From an uncultured Roseburia sp. (GTDB lineage Bacteria; Bacillota; Clostridia; Lachnospirales; Lachnospiraceae), in assembly GCA_947062675.1 (NCBI GenBank), contig CAMSQM010000011.1, forward strand, positions 1-64,000: 64,000 nucleotides of DNA, read 5' to 3'. A model generated the notes under the pieces. That model made no database searches. It saw nothing but the letters and a program-made list of their open reading frames with translations, and was not told the DNA's origin. Every line of letters starts with the position of its first letter. The stretch's first letter is position 1. Both the position numbers and the translations under genes were made by a program. Of this stretch, positions 43,609 through 52,561 are shown piece after piece.

Positions 43609-45078
43609 CTAATCCAGTATTTTTTCCAGCTCACCGATTACAATCTTCAGCGCCTTAATCCGCGCATACCGCTTATCCACGGACTCCAGAATATGCCACG
43701 GGGCATAGACGGTGCTTGTCTTTGCAATCATTTCATTCACCGCGGTCTCGTACTGATCCCATTTCTCCCGGTTGCGCCAGTCCTCATCCGTGATCTTCCA
43801 CTGCTTCTCCGGTGTGTTCTGCCGGTCGTTAAAGCGCGCGAGCTGGGTGTCTTTGTCGATCTGCACCCAGAATTTGATGATCACCGCGCCCCAGTCATGA
43901 AGCTCTTTTTCAAATTCATTGATTTCATTGTAGGCGCGCATCCAGTCGTTTTCGCTGCAGAAGCCTTCCAGACGCTCCACCATAACCCGGCCATACCAGG
44001 TGCGGTCAAAAATGGCAATATGCCCTGTCTTGGGCAGTCTTGTCCAGAAACGCCACAGATAGTGTCTCGACTTTTCGTGCGGCTCCGGACTGGCGATCGG
44101 ATGCACCTCATAGCCGCGCGGGTCCAGCGCTCCGGTGATCCGCCTGATATTGCCTCCCTTTCCCGCCGCATCCCATCCCTCATAGGCGATCACAACGGGG
44201 ACTTTTTTGCGATAGAGGCGGTTGTGCAGCTCTCCCAGACGCTGCTGCAGGTGCTTTAACTCCGCCTTATATTCCTCCGCCTCAATCGTCCCGTCCAGGG
44301 CGATCTGCGAAAGCTGCGGCATCTGCGTGAGCGGAAATACATTCTGCAGAAGCGGCACCGCCATCGCACGGTTGCCAAGGGCGATCTCTATGCCCTGCGT
44401 CAGCATCTCAAGTACCTGCGTCTCGGCCCATTTTCTGGATCTGGCATCAATGATATACCAAGGCGCCGAGGGCATGTTCGTCTCTTTCAGATAGCTGTCA
44501 AACGCATCCTCACATTTTCCGTAGTGCGTATTCTGCCACTGGTCATGCTTTCCGACACGCCATCTCGTGTCTTTTGACTCCAGCAGGCTTTCAATGCGTT
44601 TCTTCTGCTCTTTGCGCGAAATATGAAGGAAAAACTTCATCACAAGATACCCGTTGTCCGTGAGCTGCCGCTCGAAGCGTTTAATGCTCTCAACCCGCAT
44701 CGCATACTCTGCATCCGTCATTCCGTCATAAAGCTTTCCTTTGATCACCTCATCCATCCAGCCGGAATCCAGAAACTGAAACTTTCCGGCCTCCGGAATT
44801 CTGGTAAAATGGCGGCAGAGAAACGGCTTTCTCTGCTCCTCCACGGTCGGCTCCTCCATCGAGGCCACCTTAAAGAAGCGGGGATCAATGTTTCTGATGA
44901 TCTGCCCGATGACAAATCCCTTGCCCGCGGTTCCCCAGCCCTCCACCAGCACCAGGACGGGCAGCTTCTGCTCCTTCACCTGCATCTGCTGCTGCATGAG
45001 CCTGTTTCTGGCCGCCGTAAGGCGGGCGGATATTTCCTCTTCCTGCGGTTTTTCTGTCCCGTTCCATTCCTTCAGCAT
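43609..45078 (-). CDS. pap: polyphosphate:AMP phosphotransferase, two-domain PPK2 type
   Basis: 489 residues with two tandem PPK2 domains. These enzymes phosphorylate AMP to ADP with polyphosphate. The second domain has the full Walker A EGWDAAGKG (300-308), FDRTWYGRVMVERL and the lid basic residues. The first has VEGWGTAGKG (45-54), in which the usual Asp-Ala is Gly-Thr, so it is probably not catalytic. The start at 45078 (MLKEWNG) has AAGGTG six bases upstream. It precedes a two-component system on the same strand. Confidence 0.87.
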   Translation of the reverse strand: MLKEWNGTEKPQEEEISARLTAARNRLMQQQMQVKEQKLPVLVLVEGWGTAGKGFVIGQIIRNIDPRFFKVASMEEPTVEEQRKPFLCRHFTRIPEAGKFQFLDSGWMDEVIKGKLYDGMTDAEYAMRVESIKRFERQLTDNGYLVMKFFLHISRKEQKKRIESLLESKDTRWRVGKHDQWQNTHYGKCEDAFDSYLKETNMPSAPWYIIDARSRKWAETQVLEMLTQGIEIALGNRAMAVPLLQNVFPLTQMPQLSQIALDGTIEAEEYKAELKHLQQRLGELHNRLYRKKVPVVIAYEGWDAAGKGGNIRRITGALDPRGYEVHPIASPEPHEKSRHYLWRFWTRLPKTGHIAIFDRTWYGRVMVERLEGFCSENDWMRAYNEINEFEKELHDWGAVIIKFWVQIDKDTQLARFNDRQNTPEKQWKITDEDWRNREKWDQYETAVNEMIAKTSTVYAPWHILESVDKRYARIKALKIVIGELEKILD

Positions 45079-45205
45079 GTATGGCACCTTCTTTCTTTCC
45101 CGAAGAAAACTGTTTTTTAAATGATAACATAATTTACATATTTTGTCATGACCAAAATCCCCTCCGGAAACACCGTCCGCACTTTTTTGTGACTCTTATT
45201 CCTCC

Positions 45206-45234
45206 TTGTAACAGCTCCGCTTTTCCGTTATAAT
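45206..45234 (+). promoter_or_regulatory. sigma-A promoter of the aldose epimerase-like gene
   Basis: TTGTAA (45206-45211), 17 bases, TATAAT (45229-45234), 37 bases before the ATG. Confidence 0.65.
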
Positions 45235-45270
45235 TGAAGAAAATATTTCAGAAAAGACAGGAGGCACAAC

Positions 45271-46191
45271 ATGCGTTACAGACTGGAGAACGATATTTTT
45301 ACAGTGGAGGTGGAATCCCGGGGGGCAGAGATCCGCTCCGTAAAAAGAAAGGCTGACGGGCGGGAATATATGTGGTATGCGGACGAAAAATACTGGGGCC
45401 GCACCTCCCCCGTACTCTTCCCGTTTGTGGGAAGCCCGAAAAATAAACAGTACCGCCACGAGGGAAAGACTTACGCGATGGGGCAGCACGGATTTGCGAG
45501 GGATATGGAATTTATCTGTGAATCCCCTTCCCCGGAAGGCGCCGCGCCGGACGCACAGGGGAGTATCCCCGCAGGGCAGGGCATCTGGTTTGTACTTTCC
45601 TCCACAGAAGAAACACATGCGGCTTATCCGTTTGCGTTCCGCCTGCACATCGGATATGAGCTGAGCGGCAATGAGGTGAAAGTCCTCTGGAAAGTCGAAA
45701 ATACAGACACAAAAACCATGTATTTTTCCATCGGGGCACATCCCGCATTTCTCTGTCCCATTCACGGAGAGACGGACAAGACCGGTTACGGGCTTAAATT
45801 CGGCGGTCTTACGTCGCAGCTGCACCATCACGGCAACACGCCGGACGGCATGGCTGTCATGGACGACGAGGTGCTGACGCTGTGCGACGGCGCCGTGCGC
45901 TTTGCGCCCGGTTTTTTTGACAAATGCACCTACATGGCGGAGGGAAAGCAGACGGGGGAGGTATCCCTGCTGGATGCGGACGGGAAAGCCTATGTCACGG
46001 TTCTGTTTGACGCGCCGCTGTTCGCCATCTGGTCGCCGGAGGGAAAAAACGCGCCGTTTGTCTGCATAGAGCCCTGGTACGGCAGATGCGATGAGGCCGG
46101 TTTTGAGGGAGAGCTCAAAGAGCGCGCATACACGAATGTGCTGGGCGCGGGAGAGACGTTCGCAGCTGAATACCGGATGAATTTTTCCTGA
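45271..46191 (+). CDS. aldose 1-epimerase family protein, LacX-like
   Basis: 306 residues of the galactose mutarotase-like fold. The start RLENDIFTVEVESRGAEIRS and the block HGFARDMEF resemble LacX-type proteins. GAHPAFLCP holds the conserved His-Pro, and FVCIEPWYGR the C-terminal catalytic Glu. It likely interconverts sugar anomers, but the substrate is unknown. AGGAGG lies seven bases before the ATG. No sugar operon is adjacent. Confidence 0.85.
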   Translation: MRYRLENDIFTVEVESRGAEIRSVKRKADGREYMWYADEKYWGRTSPVLFPFVGSPKNKQYRHEGKTYAMGQHGFARDMEFICESPSPEGAAPDAQGSIPAGQGIWFVLSSTEETHAAYPFAFRLHIGYELSGNEVKVLWKVENTDTKTMYFSIGAHPAFLCPIHGETDKTGYGLKFGGLTSQLHHHGNTPDGMAVMDDEVLTLCDGAVRFAPGFFDKCTYMAEGKQTGEVSLLDADGKAYVTVLFDAPLFAIWSPEGKNAPFVCIEPWYGRCDEAGFEGELKERAYTNVLGAGETFAAEYRMNFS

Positions 46192-46277
46192 CAGCCGTCA
46201 TTTTCCCCGCACAGAGTCATACGGGACTGTCCGCCTGCATATATATGGGATATATCACAAAGACAGGTTGGTTGACT

Positions 46278-46670
46278 ATGAATCTGAAGCATAAAATGAA
46301 ATCGAGAGATGCGAAAAGTAATCCCGTCACGGCGGTTCTGGCAGCCGTTTTCGTGATGTTCATTGTCAGCGGGCTTCTGCTGCTGCTTCTGGCAATGCTC
46401 CTCTATAAAATGGAGCTGGAGGAATCCGCGGTCAGAATCGGCATTATCGCAATTTACGTCGTGGCGGGTATTGCGGGAGGTTTTCTGATGGGTAAAATTA
46501 TGCGTGAGCAGAAATACCTGTGGGGGCTTGCCGCAGGCGCGATTTATTTTGTGCTTCTGTTTGCCGTGTCCGTCGCGGTAAAAGGCGGATTCGATCTGGA
46601 TATGACGCGGGTTCTCACAACCATGATTCTGTGCGGGGCATCCGGCATGGCGGGCGGAATGATCAGCTGA
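46278..46670 (+). CDS. TIGR04086 family membrane protein
   Basis: 130 residues with four membrane helices, matching a small uncharacterised family found in spore-forming Clostridia and Bacilli. Features are AVLAAVFVMFIVSGLLLLL, GIAGGFLMGKIM and the ending CGASGMAGGMIS. The start at 46278 (MNLKHKMKS) is preferred by family length, though the ribosome site is weak. It is convergent with gerAB-AC, six bases apart. Confidence 0.75.
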   Translation: MNLKHKMKSRDAKSNPVTAVLAAVFVMFIVSGLLLLLLAMLLYKMELEESAVRIGIIAIYVVAGIAGGFLMGKIMREQKYLWGLAAGAIYFVLLFAVSVAVKGGFDLDMTRVLTTMILCGASGMAGGMIS

Positions 46671-46676
46671 CAGCGC

Positions 46677-48782
46677 TCAGCTGACCGTGCTCCATTTTAC
46701 CTGCACATGATATACAATCTTCATATCGCTCTCATAGGATTCCGGATTCTGTGTATACTTCCGGTACAGATCCCGTCTGTGTCTGCCCAGTTTCCGGTAA
46801 CTGCCTGAGAGATCAATCTGCTGCCAGATCAGCGCCCGCGCGGCTGTCTCATTCATGTATGCCTCAATCTGCCGCTCCAGATCCGGAAACCCCGTCTCCT
46901 CACGCTCATAAATCACCTCGCCCGTACAGCGCACATCCACAATTATCTCACGGTTTTCTCCCTCCCGGAAGGACACCCGGTTGTGCGGTGAGACAAGCCG
47001 GATATCCGCGTTCGGAAACGTCAGGGTAAAAGATTCGGTCTGATTTGCCGTAAAAAAGGAAAGAAGCGACGGCGCATTATCCACATCCCCGGCCGCATGT
47101 CCACGTTTCCACGCAAAATAATGATCCACAACCGGTTTTTTATCATCCATCCCCAGATAGGGAATCAGCAGCGTCTCCACACGGTTCTCCTGCTCCTGAT
47201 AGAGCATTCCAAGGGTGGGGAACGCCCGTTTATTCACCTCGGAGACATTTTCCAGAAGCTCCTCGATATACTCGCCGGCCGACTCGCCGTTCGGGCCCGA
47301 AAAATTCATCAGATCCGCCGCGCGGTCAGCCGCGACGATATACGTATTGCGCGGCACATCGCTTTTGCGCTCCAGCAGATCCAGAAATTCCTGCATCTGC
47401 GCGTCGTCCGTCAGAAATTCCCGTCCGATCAGTATGACTTTTAAATGGCTGTAATCGATTACCCTGTTTCCGGACTCCGCGGCATTCAGCCACTCCGCGT
47501 CGAAGCGGTCCGTATCGTCTATCGCAATCTCGATCGGAAAATTCCGGTCTTCAAGTTCTGCGGGCGTACAGCCTGCCGTAAGGCAGATCATCAGAAGCGG
47601 CAGGACTGCGGCAGACAGTTTTTTTCCGCTTTCCGCCTCCGCTTTCTTCTCCCGTACCTTTCCCCCGCCTCCTCCCGACGGCTTCCACGCGGCACAGACC
47701 GCCAGCACAAGCGGTACCAGCACCAGAAACGGTGTGCCGGCATACCACAGAAAGCGCTGAAAGCAGCCGGCCGCGTCCTGATTCCAGTAAAATGCCACGG
47801 CGAGCACCGCAGCCGCCACAAGAACCGCCGCCGCCGCGATACGCTCCCCCGGCTGTTTTCCCGTGTGTTCCCGGTCCCTGCCTCCTGCCAGGTAAAAAAG
47901 TACGCTGCTCCCGTAAAACGTAGTGCTTCCCAGCAGAGCGTACAACGTAAAAAACCAGATGCCGAACATAAACGCATCCGCCCGCTTTATAAATCCGCCG
48001 GAAATCTTAACCGTACTCATCAGGGTAATCGCTGCAAAATCCATCTCCCCGAGCGCCGCTGCCCCGAACACCCCGAGCAGAACCAGATACAGCGCCACGT
48101 GAACCCCTCCGGTAAACAGAAGCGCCTTTCTTCCCGCTGCCACAAGCGTTCCCCGCTTTCCGACGAAGCTTTTTAAAAACAGCACCAGAAAGACAAGAGA
48201 AAGGGACTGAAATACATAGTATCCTCCGGAAAATACATTGCCCGAAGCAGCCGTAAAAACAGGAAACCAGTAATCGGTCCTCACATCGCCGGCCGCAGAA
48301 AGCAGCATCAGTATCAGCGGAATCATCAGAAACCAGAACAGAATCTCATAAACACGCGCCCTGCTCTCGATCCCGCCCCGGATCCCGTATGCGGTCAGCA
48401 GCAGAATCAGCGCGAGCACCAGAAAAAAAGATTCCTCCCGCAGGAGATTCTTCAGCACAATGCCGGAAAACAGGTAGGCGGTGTAACCCGCCAGCAGCGT
48501 AAAGTACAAAAGATAACCTCCCAGCACAAACCGGCCGCAGAGCTTCCCCAGCTTCCGCTCCAGATAGAGCGGGTATTCCACATCCATATCCTTCATCACG
48601 CGTCCCAGAAGCCAGAGATAAAGCAGCGCCGCGGCCAGCCCGGCAAAAATGCTGAATATTCCGTCCCTCCCCGCAAGCCCCGAGAGCACGGTCGGCACCA
48701 GCAGCGTGCCGGGTCCCATAAAATCATATGTCAGCAGCCGGAATGCCTGCCTTCCGGAAATCTTTTTGTTATTTGAAAACAT
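46677..48782 (-). CDS. gerABC: GerAB-GerAC fusion germinant receptor protein
   Basis: 701 residues. Residues 1-365 are a GerAB-type APC-family permease with ten helices, beginning KISGRQAFRLLTYDFMGPGT. A Gly-rich linker (369-388) follows. Residues from about 390 are GerAC-like: a hydrophobic stretch LPLLMICLTAGC with a lipobox (Cys405), then AELEDRNFPIEIAID and the C-terminal Ger(x)C domain (about 560-700). Normally AB and AC are separate genes, and AC is a lipoprotein. No start codon was found in the linker, so the fusion appears translated as one. The gene follows gerAA by 49 bases. Confidence 0.85.
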   Translation of the reverse strand: MFSNNKKISGRQAFRLLTYDFMGPGTLLVPTVLSGLAGRDGIFSIFAGLAAALLYLWLLGRVMKDMDVEYPLYLERKLGKLCGRFVLGGYLLYFTLLAGYTAYLFSGIVLKNLLREESFFLVLALILLLTAYGIRGGIESRARVYEILFWFLMIPLILMLLSAAGDVRTDYWFPVFTAASGNVFSGGYYVFQSLSLVFLVLFLKSFVGKRGTLVAAGRKALLFTGGVHVALYLVLLGVFGAAALGEMDFAAITLMSTVKISGGFIKRADAFMFGIWFFTLYALLGSTTFYGSSVLFYLAGGRDREHTGKQPGERIAAAAVLVAAAVLAVAFYWNQDAAGCFQRFLWYAGTPFLVLVPLVLAVCAAWKPSGGGGGKVREKKAEAESGKKLSAAVLPLLMICLTAGCTPAELEDRNFPIEIAIDDTDRFDAEWLNAAESGNRVIDYSHLKVILIGREFLTDDAQMQEFLDLLERKSDVPRNTYIVAADRAADLMNFSGPNGESAGEYIEELLENVSEVNKRAFPTLGMLYQEQENRVETLLIPYLGMDDKKPVVDHYFAWKRGHAAGDVDNAPSLLSFFTANQTESFTLTFPNADIRLVSPHNRVSFREGENREIIVDVRCTGEVIYEREETGFPDLERQIEAYMNETAARALIWQQIDLSGSYRKLGRHRRDLYRKYTQNPESYESDMKIVYHVQVKWSTVS

Positions 48783-48831
48783 AGTTCCATCCCCTTATAC
48801 TCAATTGCCGCATTTTCCGGACGGCCCCGCT

Positions 48832-50328
48832 TTATCCCGTTTTTCCTTTTCCCGGAAAAGACAGCTTAATCCGCCGTCCGCGTCTGGTATATACCGGACG
48901 TTTCCGGAGACGCCTCAGCGGCAGACGCCACAGAAAATCGCGCTCATCTTCGTACTGATTCAGATCTGCGCCGACAAACGGCATCAGATACGGAATCCCG
49001 AAGCTCTTAAGTCCCGCAAGGTGAACAAGCACGCCCAGAAGTCCGAGCAGCATCCCGAAAAATCCCAGCCAGGCGCAGATTCCGATAAAGAAAAACTTGA
49101 GCAGCCTGAACGCCGTGGCAAATTCCTCGTTCGGAACCGCAAAGGAACAGAGCGCCGTGAACGCGATGACGATCACTACAATCGGGCTGACCAGACTGGC
49201 TTCCACCGCAGCCTGACCGATGATCAGACCGCCCACTATCCCGATGGTATTGCCCATCGCCCCGGGCAGACGCACCCCCGCCTCCCGCAAAAGCTCAAAT
49301 GATACTTCCATAATAAGGACCTCAATTACCGCCGGAAACGGCACCCCCTTTCGCGCCTCCGCAAAGGACAAAAGCAGCGTCGTCGGCAGAATCTGTGTGT
49401 GAAAATTTGTCACGGCAAGGTAGAGCCCCGGCAGTATCATGGAAAAGAAGGAAGCCATATATCGCAAAAGCCTCCCGAAGCTGGCGATCTCCCAGCGGTT
49501 GTAATAATCATCGCTTGTCCGGATAAAGGCATTGTAATCAGTCGGCAGCAGCAGGGCGACGGGTGAATTATCGGAGAGCAGCACCACGCGGCCCTCCAGC
49601 ACCGACATCGCCGCCCGGTCCGGCCTCTGTGTCGTCTGAAACTGCGGAAACGGTGAATACCAGCTTTCCTCCGTCAGCTGTTCCAGCACGCCGCTGTCAA
49701 GCACACCGTCAATCTCAAACCCGGCCATACGCCTCTCTATCTCTTCCAGCAGCCCCGGATACACCAGATCATCCATATAGACCAGATAGACATTGGTATT
49801 GGAGCGCACTCCCTCCTTCAGCTGCTTCACCTTTACATCTGTGGATCGTATTCTTTTCCGGATCAGGGCCGCATTCTGTTTGACGGAATCCGTAAAACCT
49901 TCGTTGGAACCACGGATCACTTTCTCTGATTCCGCCTGATTTACCCCCATATTCGGGTAACCGTCGTCCGGTATCTTGACAGCCATGTCAAATCCGTCCA
50001 CAAACAGGATGGCCTCTCCCGTCAGCACACCGTCGCCCGCCTCCTCAATCGTCTCAAAAAACGTCGCGTCCGACACGCCGAGGGCATTCTGTTCCAGCGC
50101 TTCTAAAATCTCCCTCCTCCCCAGTCCGCGGAAATATTTTAACAGTTCCAGCAGCGCTGAATTTCCCATATCCACCGCCACCTCGATAAATGTCAGGTAA
50201 CACGCCACATCCCTGTCCCGCCCGATATTCATCTGCTTTTTCTTGATATCATCGCACACGCAAAAAAGCTCTTCCATGTGCGCGATATTGTCACTCAGCT
50301 GCCTGCTGACCGGCGTTTTATCTGCCAT
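48832..50328 (-). CDS. gerAA: spore germination protein GerAA
   Basis: 498 residues. A soluble N-terminal part with the typical KVKQLKEGVRSNTNVYLVYMD-like block is read in parts (TDVKVKQLKEGVRSNTNVYL), followed by the membrane part with FLRYMASFFSMILPGLYLAV-like helices and KGVPFPAVIEVLIMEVSFEL. It is the A subunit of a germinant receptor in the spore inner membrane. The C-terminus is basic (RRGRRIKLSFPGKGK). First gene of the operon, with GGGAGAGG before the ATG. Confidence 0.93.
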   Translation of the reverse strand: MADKTPVSRQLSDNIAHMEELFCVCDDIKKKQMNIGRDRDVACYLTFIEVAVDMGNSALLELLKYFRGLGRREILEALEQNALGVSDATFFETIEEAGDGVLTGEAILFVDGFDMAVKIPDDGYPNMGVNQAESEKVIRGSNEGFTDSVKQNAALIRKRIRSTDVKVKQLKEGVRSNTNVYLVYMDDLVYPGLLEEIERRMAGFEIDGVLDSGVLEQLTEESWYSPFPQFQTTQRPDRAAMSVLEGRVVLLSDNSPVALLLPTDYNAFIRTSDDYYNRWEIASFGRLLRYMASFFSMILPGLYLAVTNFHTQILPTTLLLSFAEARKGVPFPAVIEVLIMEVSFELLREAGVRLPGAMGNTIGIVGGLIIGQAAVEASLVSPIVVIVIAFTALCSFAVPNEEFATAFRLLKFFFIGICAWLGFFGMLLGLLGVLVHLAGLKSFGIPYLMPFVGADLNQYEDERDFLWRLPLRRLRKRPVYTRRGRRIKLSFPGKGKTG

Positions 50329-50364
50329 AATCCCGTCCTCTCCCGTAAAAAAATCTGTTTTTCC

Positions 50365-50395
50365 TAGTCTGGCCTTTTTTCCCGGACCTTATTCA
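50365..50395 (-). promoter_or_regulatory. candidate sigma-G promoter of gerAA
   Basis: Minus strand TGAATA (50390-50395), 18 bases, CAGACTA (50365-50371). This resembles the forespore sigma-G consensus TGAATA - CATACTA and lies about 40 bases before gerAA, as expected for germination receptors. Confidence 0.5.
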
Positions 50396-50517
50396 GAAAA
50401 TATTTTTCTCATATTTCACAGGGAAAATGCACATACTGGATCCTGACCAGTCCATCACGGAATATTATGTTCAAATCTGACAGGAATCAAAACCTGCGCA
50501 CAGGGAGGAAAAGAAAA

Positions 50518-50709
50518 ATGAATCCGGATAAGATAGTATGTAACTGTATGAACGTCACAAACGGAGCCATCCGCGACGCCGTATATTCCGGCGCCGGCAC
50601 GCTGGAAGAAGTGCAGGAAATCACAGGCGCCGGCACGGTCTGCGGGGCCTGTCTGGACGATGTGAAACGGCTCGTGGAGCAGTTTACAGCCGAAAAATCA
50701 CAGTCCTGA
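50518..50709 (+). CDS. BFD-like [2Fe-2S]-binding protein
   Basis: 63 residues, a small ferredoxin-like domain with the cysteine set CNC (residues 8-10) and CGACLDD near the end, spacing typical of BFD/NifU-type clusters (C-x-C…C-x2-C). Related proteins carry electrons or store iron-sulfur clusters. The ATG at 50518 has GGGAGG eight bases upstream. The gene stands alone, with a strong terminator. Confidence 0.85.
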   Translation: MNPDKIVCNCMNVTNGAIRDAVYSGAGTLEEVQEITGAGTVCGACLDDVKRLVEQFTAEKSQS

Positions 50710-50720
50710 AGCACAAAAAA

Positions 50721-50760
50721 CGCACGCGGCAGCACTCTCCATTGAATGCTGTCGCGTGCG
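50721..50760. terminator. bidirectional terminator between bfd-like and gntR genes
   Basis: CGCACGCGGCAGCA (50721-50734) and TGCTGTCGCGTGCG (50747-50760), one G-U pair. An A-run lies on one side (T-run in the minus direction, GTTTTTTG). It serves the gntR operon best. Confidence 0.85.
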
Positions 50761-50798
50761 GTATTCTTCTGTCGGCTCTCCGCCGGCCGCTATCCCGG

Positions 50799-51470
50799 TT
50801 ACCCCTGCTCCCGGATTATCTCTTTGACTGCAGCCGCCTGGTTTTTCACATGTGTGTGCATGGTATCCGTCACCTTTTTCTTATCTTTCACGGTCAGCCC
50901 CTCGACAATCAGCGCGTGTTCCCGGATCAGCACCGGATAATTCTTCTCTTCCTTTAAGTATTCCACCCGGTAGCGGTACATCTGTTCCCCCAGATTGCTC
51001 AGCATGCTGACAAGCCGCGGATTGCCGGTGGCCTGATATATGATGTCATGAAACCGCACATCTGCCTCCGCAATCCGTTTCAGATCCCTGGTCTTCGTAG
51101 ATTCCTCGAATTCATGCATTGTGCGCCGGAGTTCTGCAAGCTGTTCCTCCGATATCTGCTCACAGGCGACGGACGCCGCGAGCTCATCCAGCGCCTCCCT
51201 CACCTGCAGCACATCCTCCATATCCTTTTCCGTCATCTTCGCAACTTCCGCCCCTTTTCGCGGGATCGTGACCGCAAGCCCCTCCTGCTCCAGCATTCTT
51301 ATGGCCTCCCGGATCGGAGTCCTGCTAACGCCCAGCTTTGCGGCGAGCTGCAGCTCCATCAGCCGCTCCCCGGGCTTTAGATCGCCTCTTAAAATTGCCT
51401 CCCTCAGCGTGTTAAATACGACGTCCCTCAGCGGAAGATAAGCATTCATATTCAGAGTCAGATTCTCCAT
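50799..51470 (-). CDS. GntR family regulator, FadR/FCD subfamily
   Basis: 223 residues. Winged helix at about 15-75 (DVVFNTLREAILRGDLKPGE, SRTPIREAIRMLEQEGL). The FCD ligand-binding helical domain is at 90-220, with the metal-binding residues in ADVRFHDIIYQATGN and MHTHVKNQA. Such proteins usually sense small organic acids and repress nearby genes. It is encoded 17 bases after ispE. A palindrome at the start of this operon is a good candidate operator. Confidence 0.9.
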   Translation of the reverse strand: MENLTLNMNAYLPLRDVVFNTLREAILRGDLKPGERLMELQLAAKLGVSRTPIREAIRMLEQEGLAVTIPRKGAEVAKMTEKDMEDVLQVREALDELAASVACEQISEEQLAELRRTMHEFEESTKTRDLKRIAEADVRFHDIIYQATGNPRLVSMLSNLGEQMYRYRVEYLKEEKNYPVLIREHALIVEGLTVKDKKKVTDTMHTHVKNQAAAVKEIIREQG

Positions 51471-51487
51471 TATCCATCTCCTCCCGC

Positions 51488-52360
51488 TTATCTCACATTA
51501 TTGTAGATACCCGTCAGACATACCTGCTTCGCCAGCCCCGATCTGCGCATCGCCCCGCAGGCCTCACGCGCCGTCTGCTCCCCGTCAAAAAGCCCGAAAA
51601 CGGTGGGACCGCTCCCGCTCATCATGGCATTCACCGCCCCGTGCTCCAGCATATGATCCCTTATCTGCGCTATCACCGGATAATTGGGAATCGTGACTGT
51701 CTCCAGCACGTTTCCCATGCTGCCCGCAATCGCAGCCAGGTTCTTATCGCGGATCGCCGCGAGCAGACCGTCAATATCGGGGTGCGGCGTCTTCTCATCC
51801 AGGCGCAGATGCTCATAGACAAACTTTGTCGATACGCTGATCTGAGGCTTTGCAATCAGCACCGGACATTTGACCATCGGCGGCAGAGCCGTCAGCTTCT
51901 CCCCGATTCCCCCGGCCAGCGCCGTCCCGCGCATCAGACAGTACGGGACATCCGCCCCGATTTTTACGCCGCGCTCCATCAGTTCCTGCAGCGACAGACC
52001 CAGATCAAAAAGCCGGTTGAGCGCATATAACACCGCAGCCGCGTCCGTGCTTCCCCCCGCCATCCCGGCAGCCACCGGTATTCGCTTGTGCAGCCGCACA
52101 AAAAGGCCATCCTTAATCCGGAACTCCTCCATCAGCAGCTTTGCCGCCTTACAGACCAGATTATTCTCATTCGTCGGAAGAAACGGCAGATTTGTGGTCA
52201 GCGCGATTCTTCCGGTACCCGTTTTTCGAATCTCAAGCCGGTCAGACAGGTGAATCGTCTGCATTACCATGCGCACCTCGTGATAGCCGTCCTCACGCCG
52301 TCTCACCACGTCCAGTCCGAGATTGATCTTTGCAAGCGCTTTTACAGAAATATCTCTCAT
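51488..52360 (-). CDS. ispE: 4-diphosphocytidyl-2-C-methyl-D-erythritol kinase
   Basis: 290 residues, the normal length for the GHMP kinase IspE of the MEP isoprenoid pathway. It starts ISVKALAKINLGLDVVRRRED with GYHEV following. The ATP loop is PVAAGMAGGSTDAAAVL and the end has VNAMMSGSGPTVFGLF. The start at 52360 (MRDISVKALAKINL) follows GGAGGAG. The much longer frame upstream is not conserved. Co-transcribed with the GntR regulator. Confidence 0.92.
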   Translation of the reverse strand: MRDISVKALAKINLGLDVVRRREDGYHEVRMVMQTIHLSDRLEIRKTGTGRIALTTNLPFLPTNENNLVCKAAKLLMEEFRIKDGLFVRLHKRIPVAAGMAGGSTDAAAVLYALNRLFDLGLSLQELMERGVKIGADVPYCLMRGTALAGGIGEKLTALPPMVKCPVLIAKPQISVSTKFVYEHLRLDEKTPHPDIDGLLAAIRDKNLAAIAGSMGNVLETVTIPNYPVIAQIRDHMLEHGAVNAMMSGSGPTVFGLFDGEQTAREACGAMRRSGLAKQVCLTGIYNNVR

Positions 52361-52418
52361 TTTCTCCTCCATGTACTTTCCATTGTTCTCTTTATGCTGA
52401 ACTGTAAATTGTGAATTC

Positions 52419-52437
52419 ATTGTATTATGTATACAAT
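52419..52437 (-). promoter_or_regulatory. palindrome and promoter of ispE-gntR
   Basis: ATTGTAT (52419-52425), five bases, ATACAAT (52431-52437), perfect seven-base arms. On the minus strand TTATCA (52443-52448), 18 bases, TACAAT (52419-52424) is a usable promoter whose -10 lies in one arm. Binding would block transcription. FCD-type GntR proteins favour TTGTATAC-like sites. Confidence 0.55.
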
Positions 52438-52522
52438 ATGCATGATAACATATTTGTGAGAACACGTCAATTATAAGTTCTTTCCAGTCACGCTGCCGGC
52501 AGACGCCGCCGTGATCTTCTGT

Positions 52523-52551
52523 TTTACACCGGCTGGCATCTGTGCTATAAT
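52523..52551 (+). promoter_or_regulatory. sigma-A promoter of asnA
   Basis: TTTACA (52523-52528), 17 bases, TATAAT (52546-52551). Confidence 0.75.
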
Positions 52552-52561
52552 AAGCGGCATC

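Noticed and set aside
45196-45831. 211-codon minus frame
   Set aside because: Antisense to the aldose epimerase-like gene, which has promoter, ribosome site and motifs.
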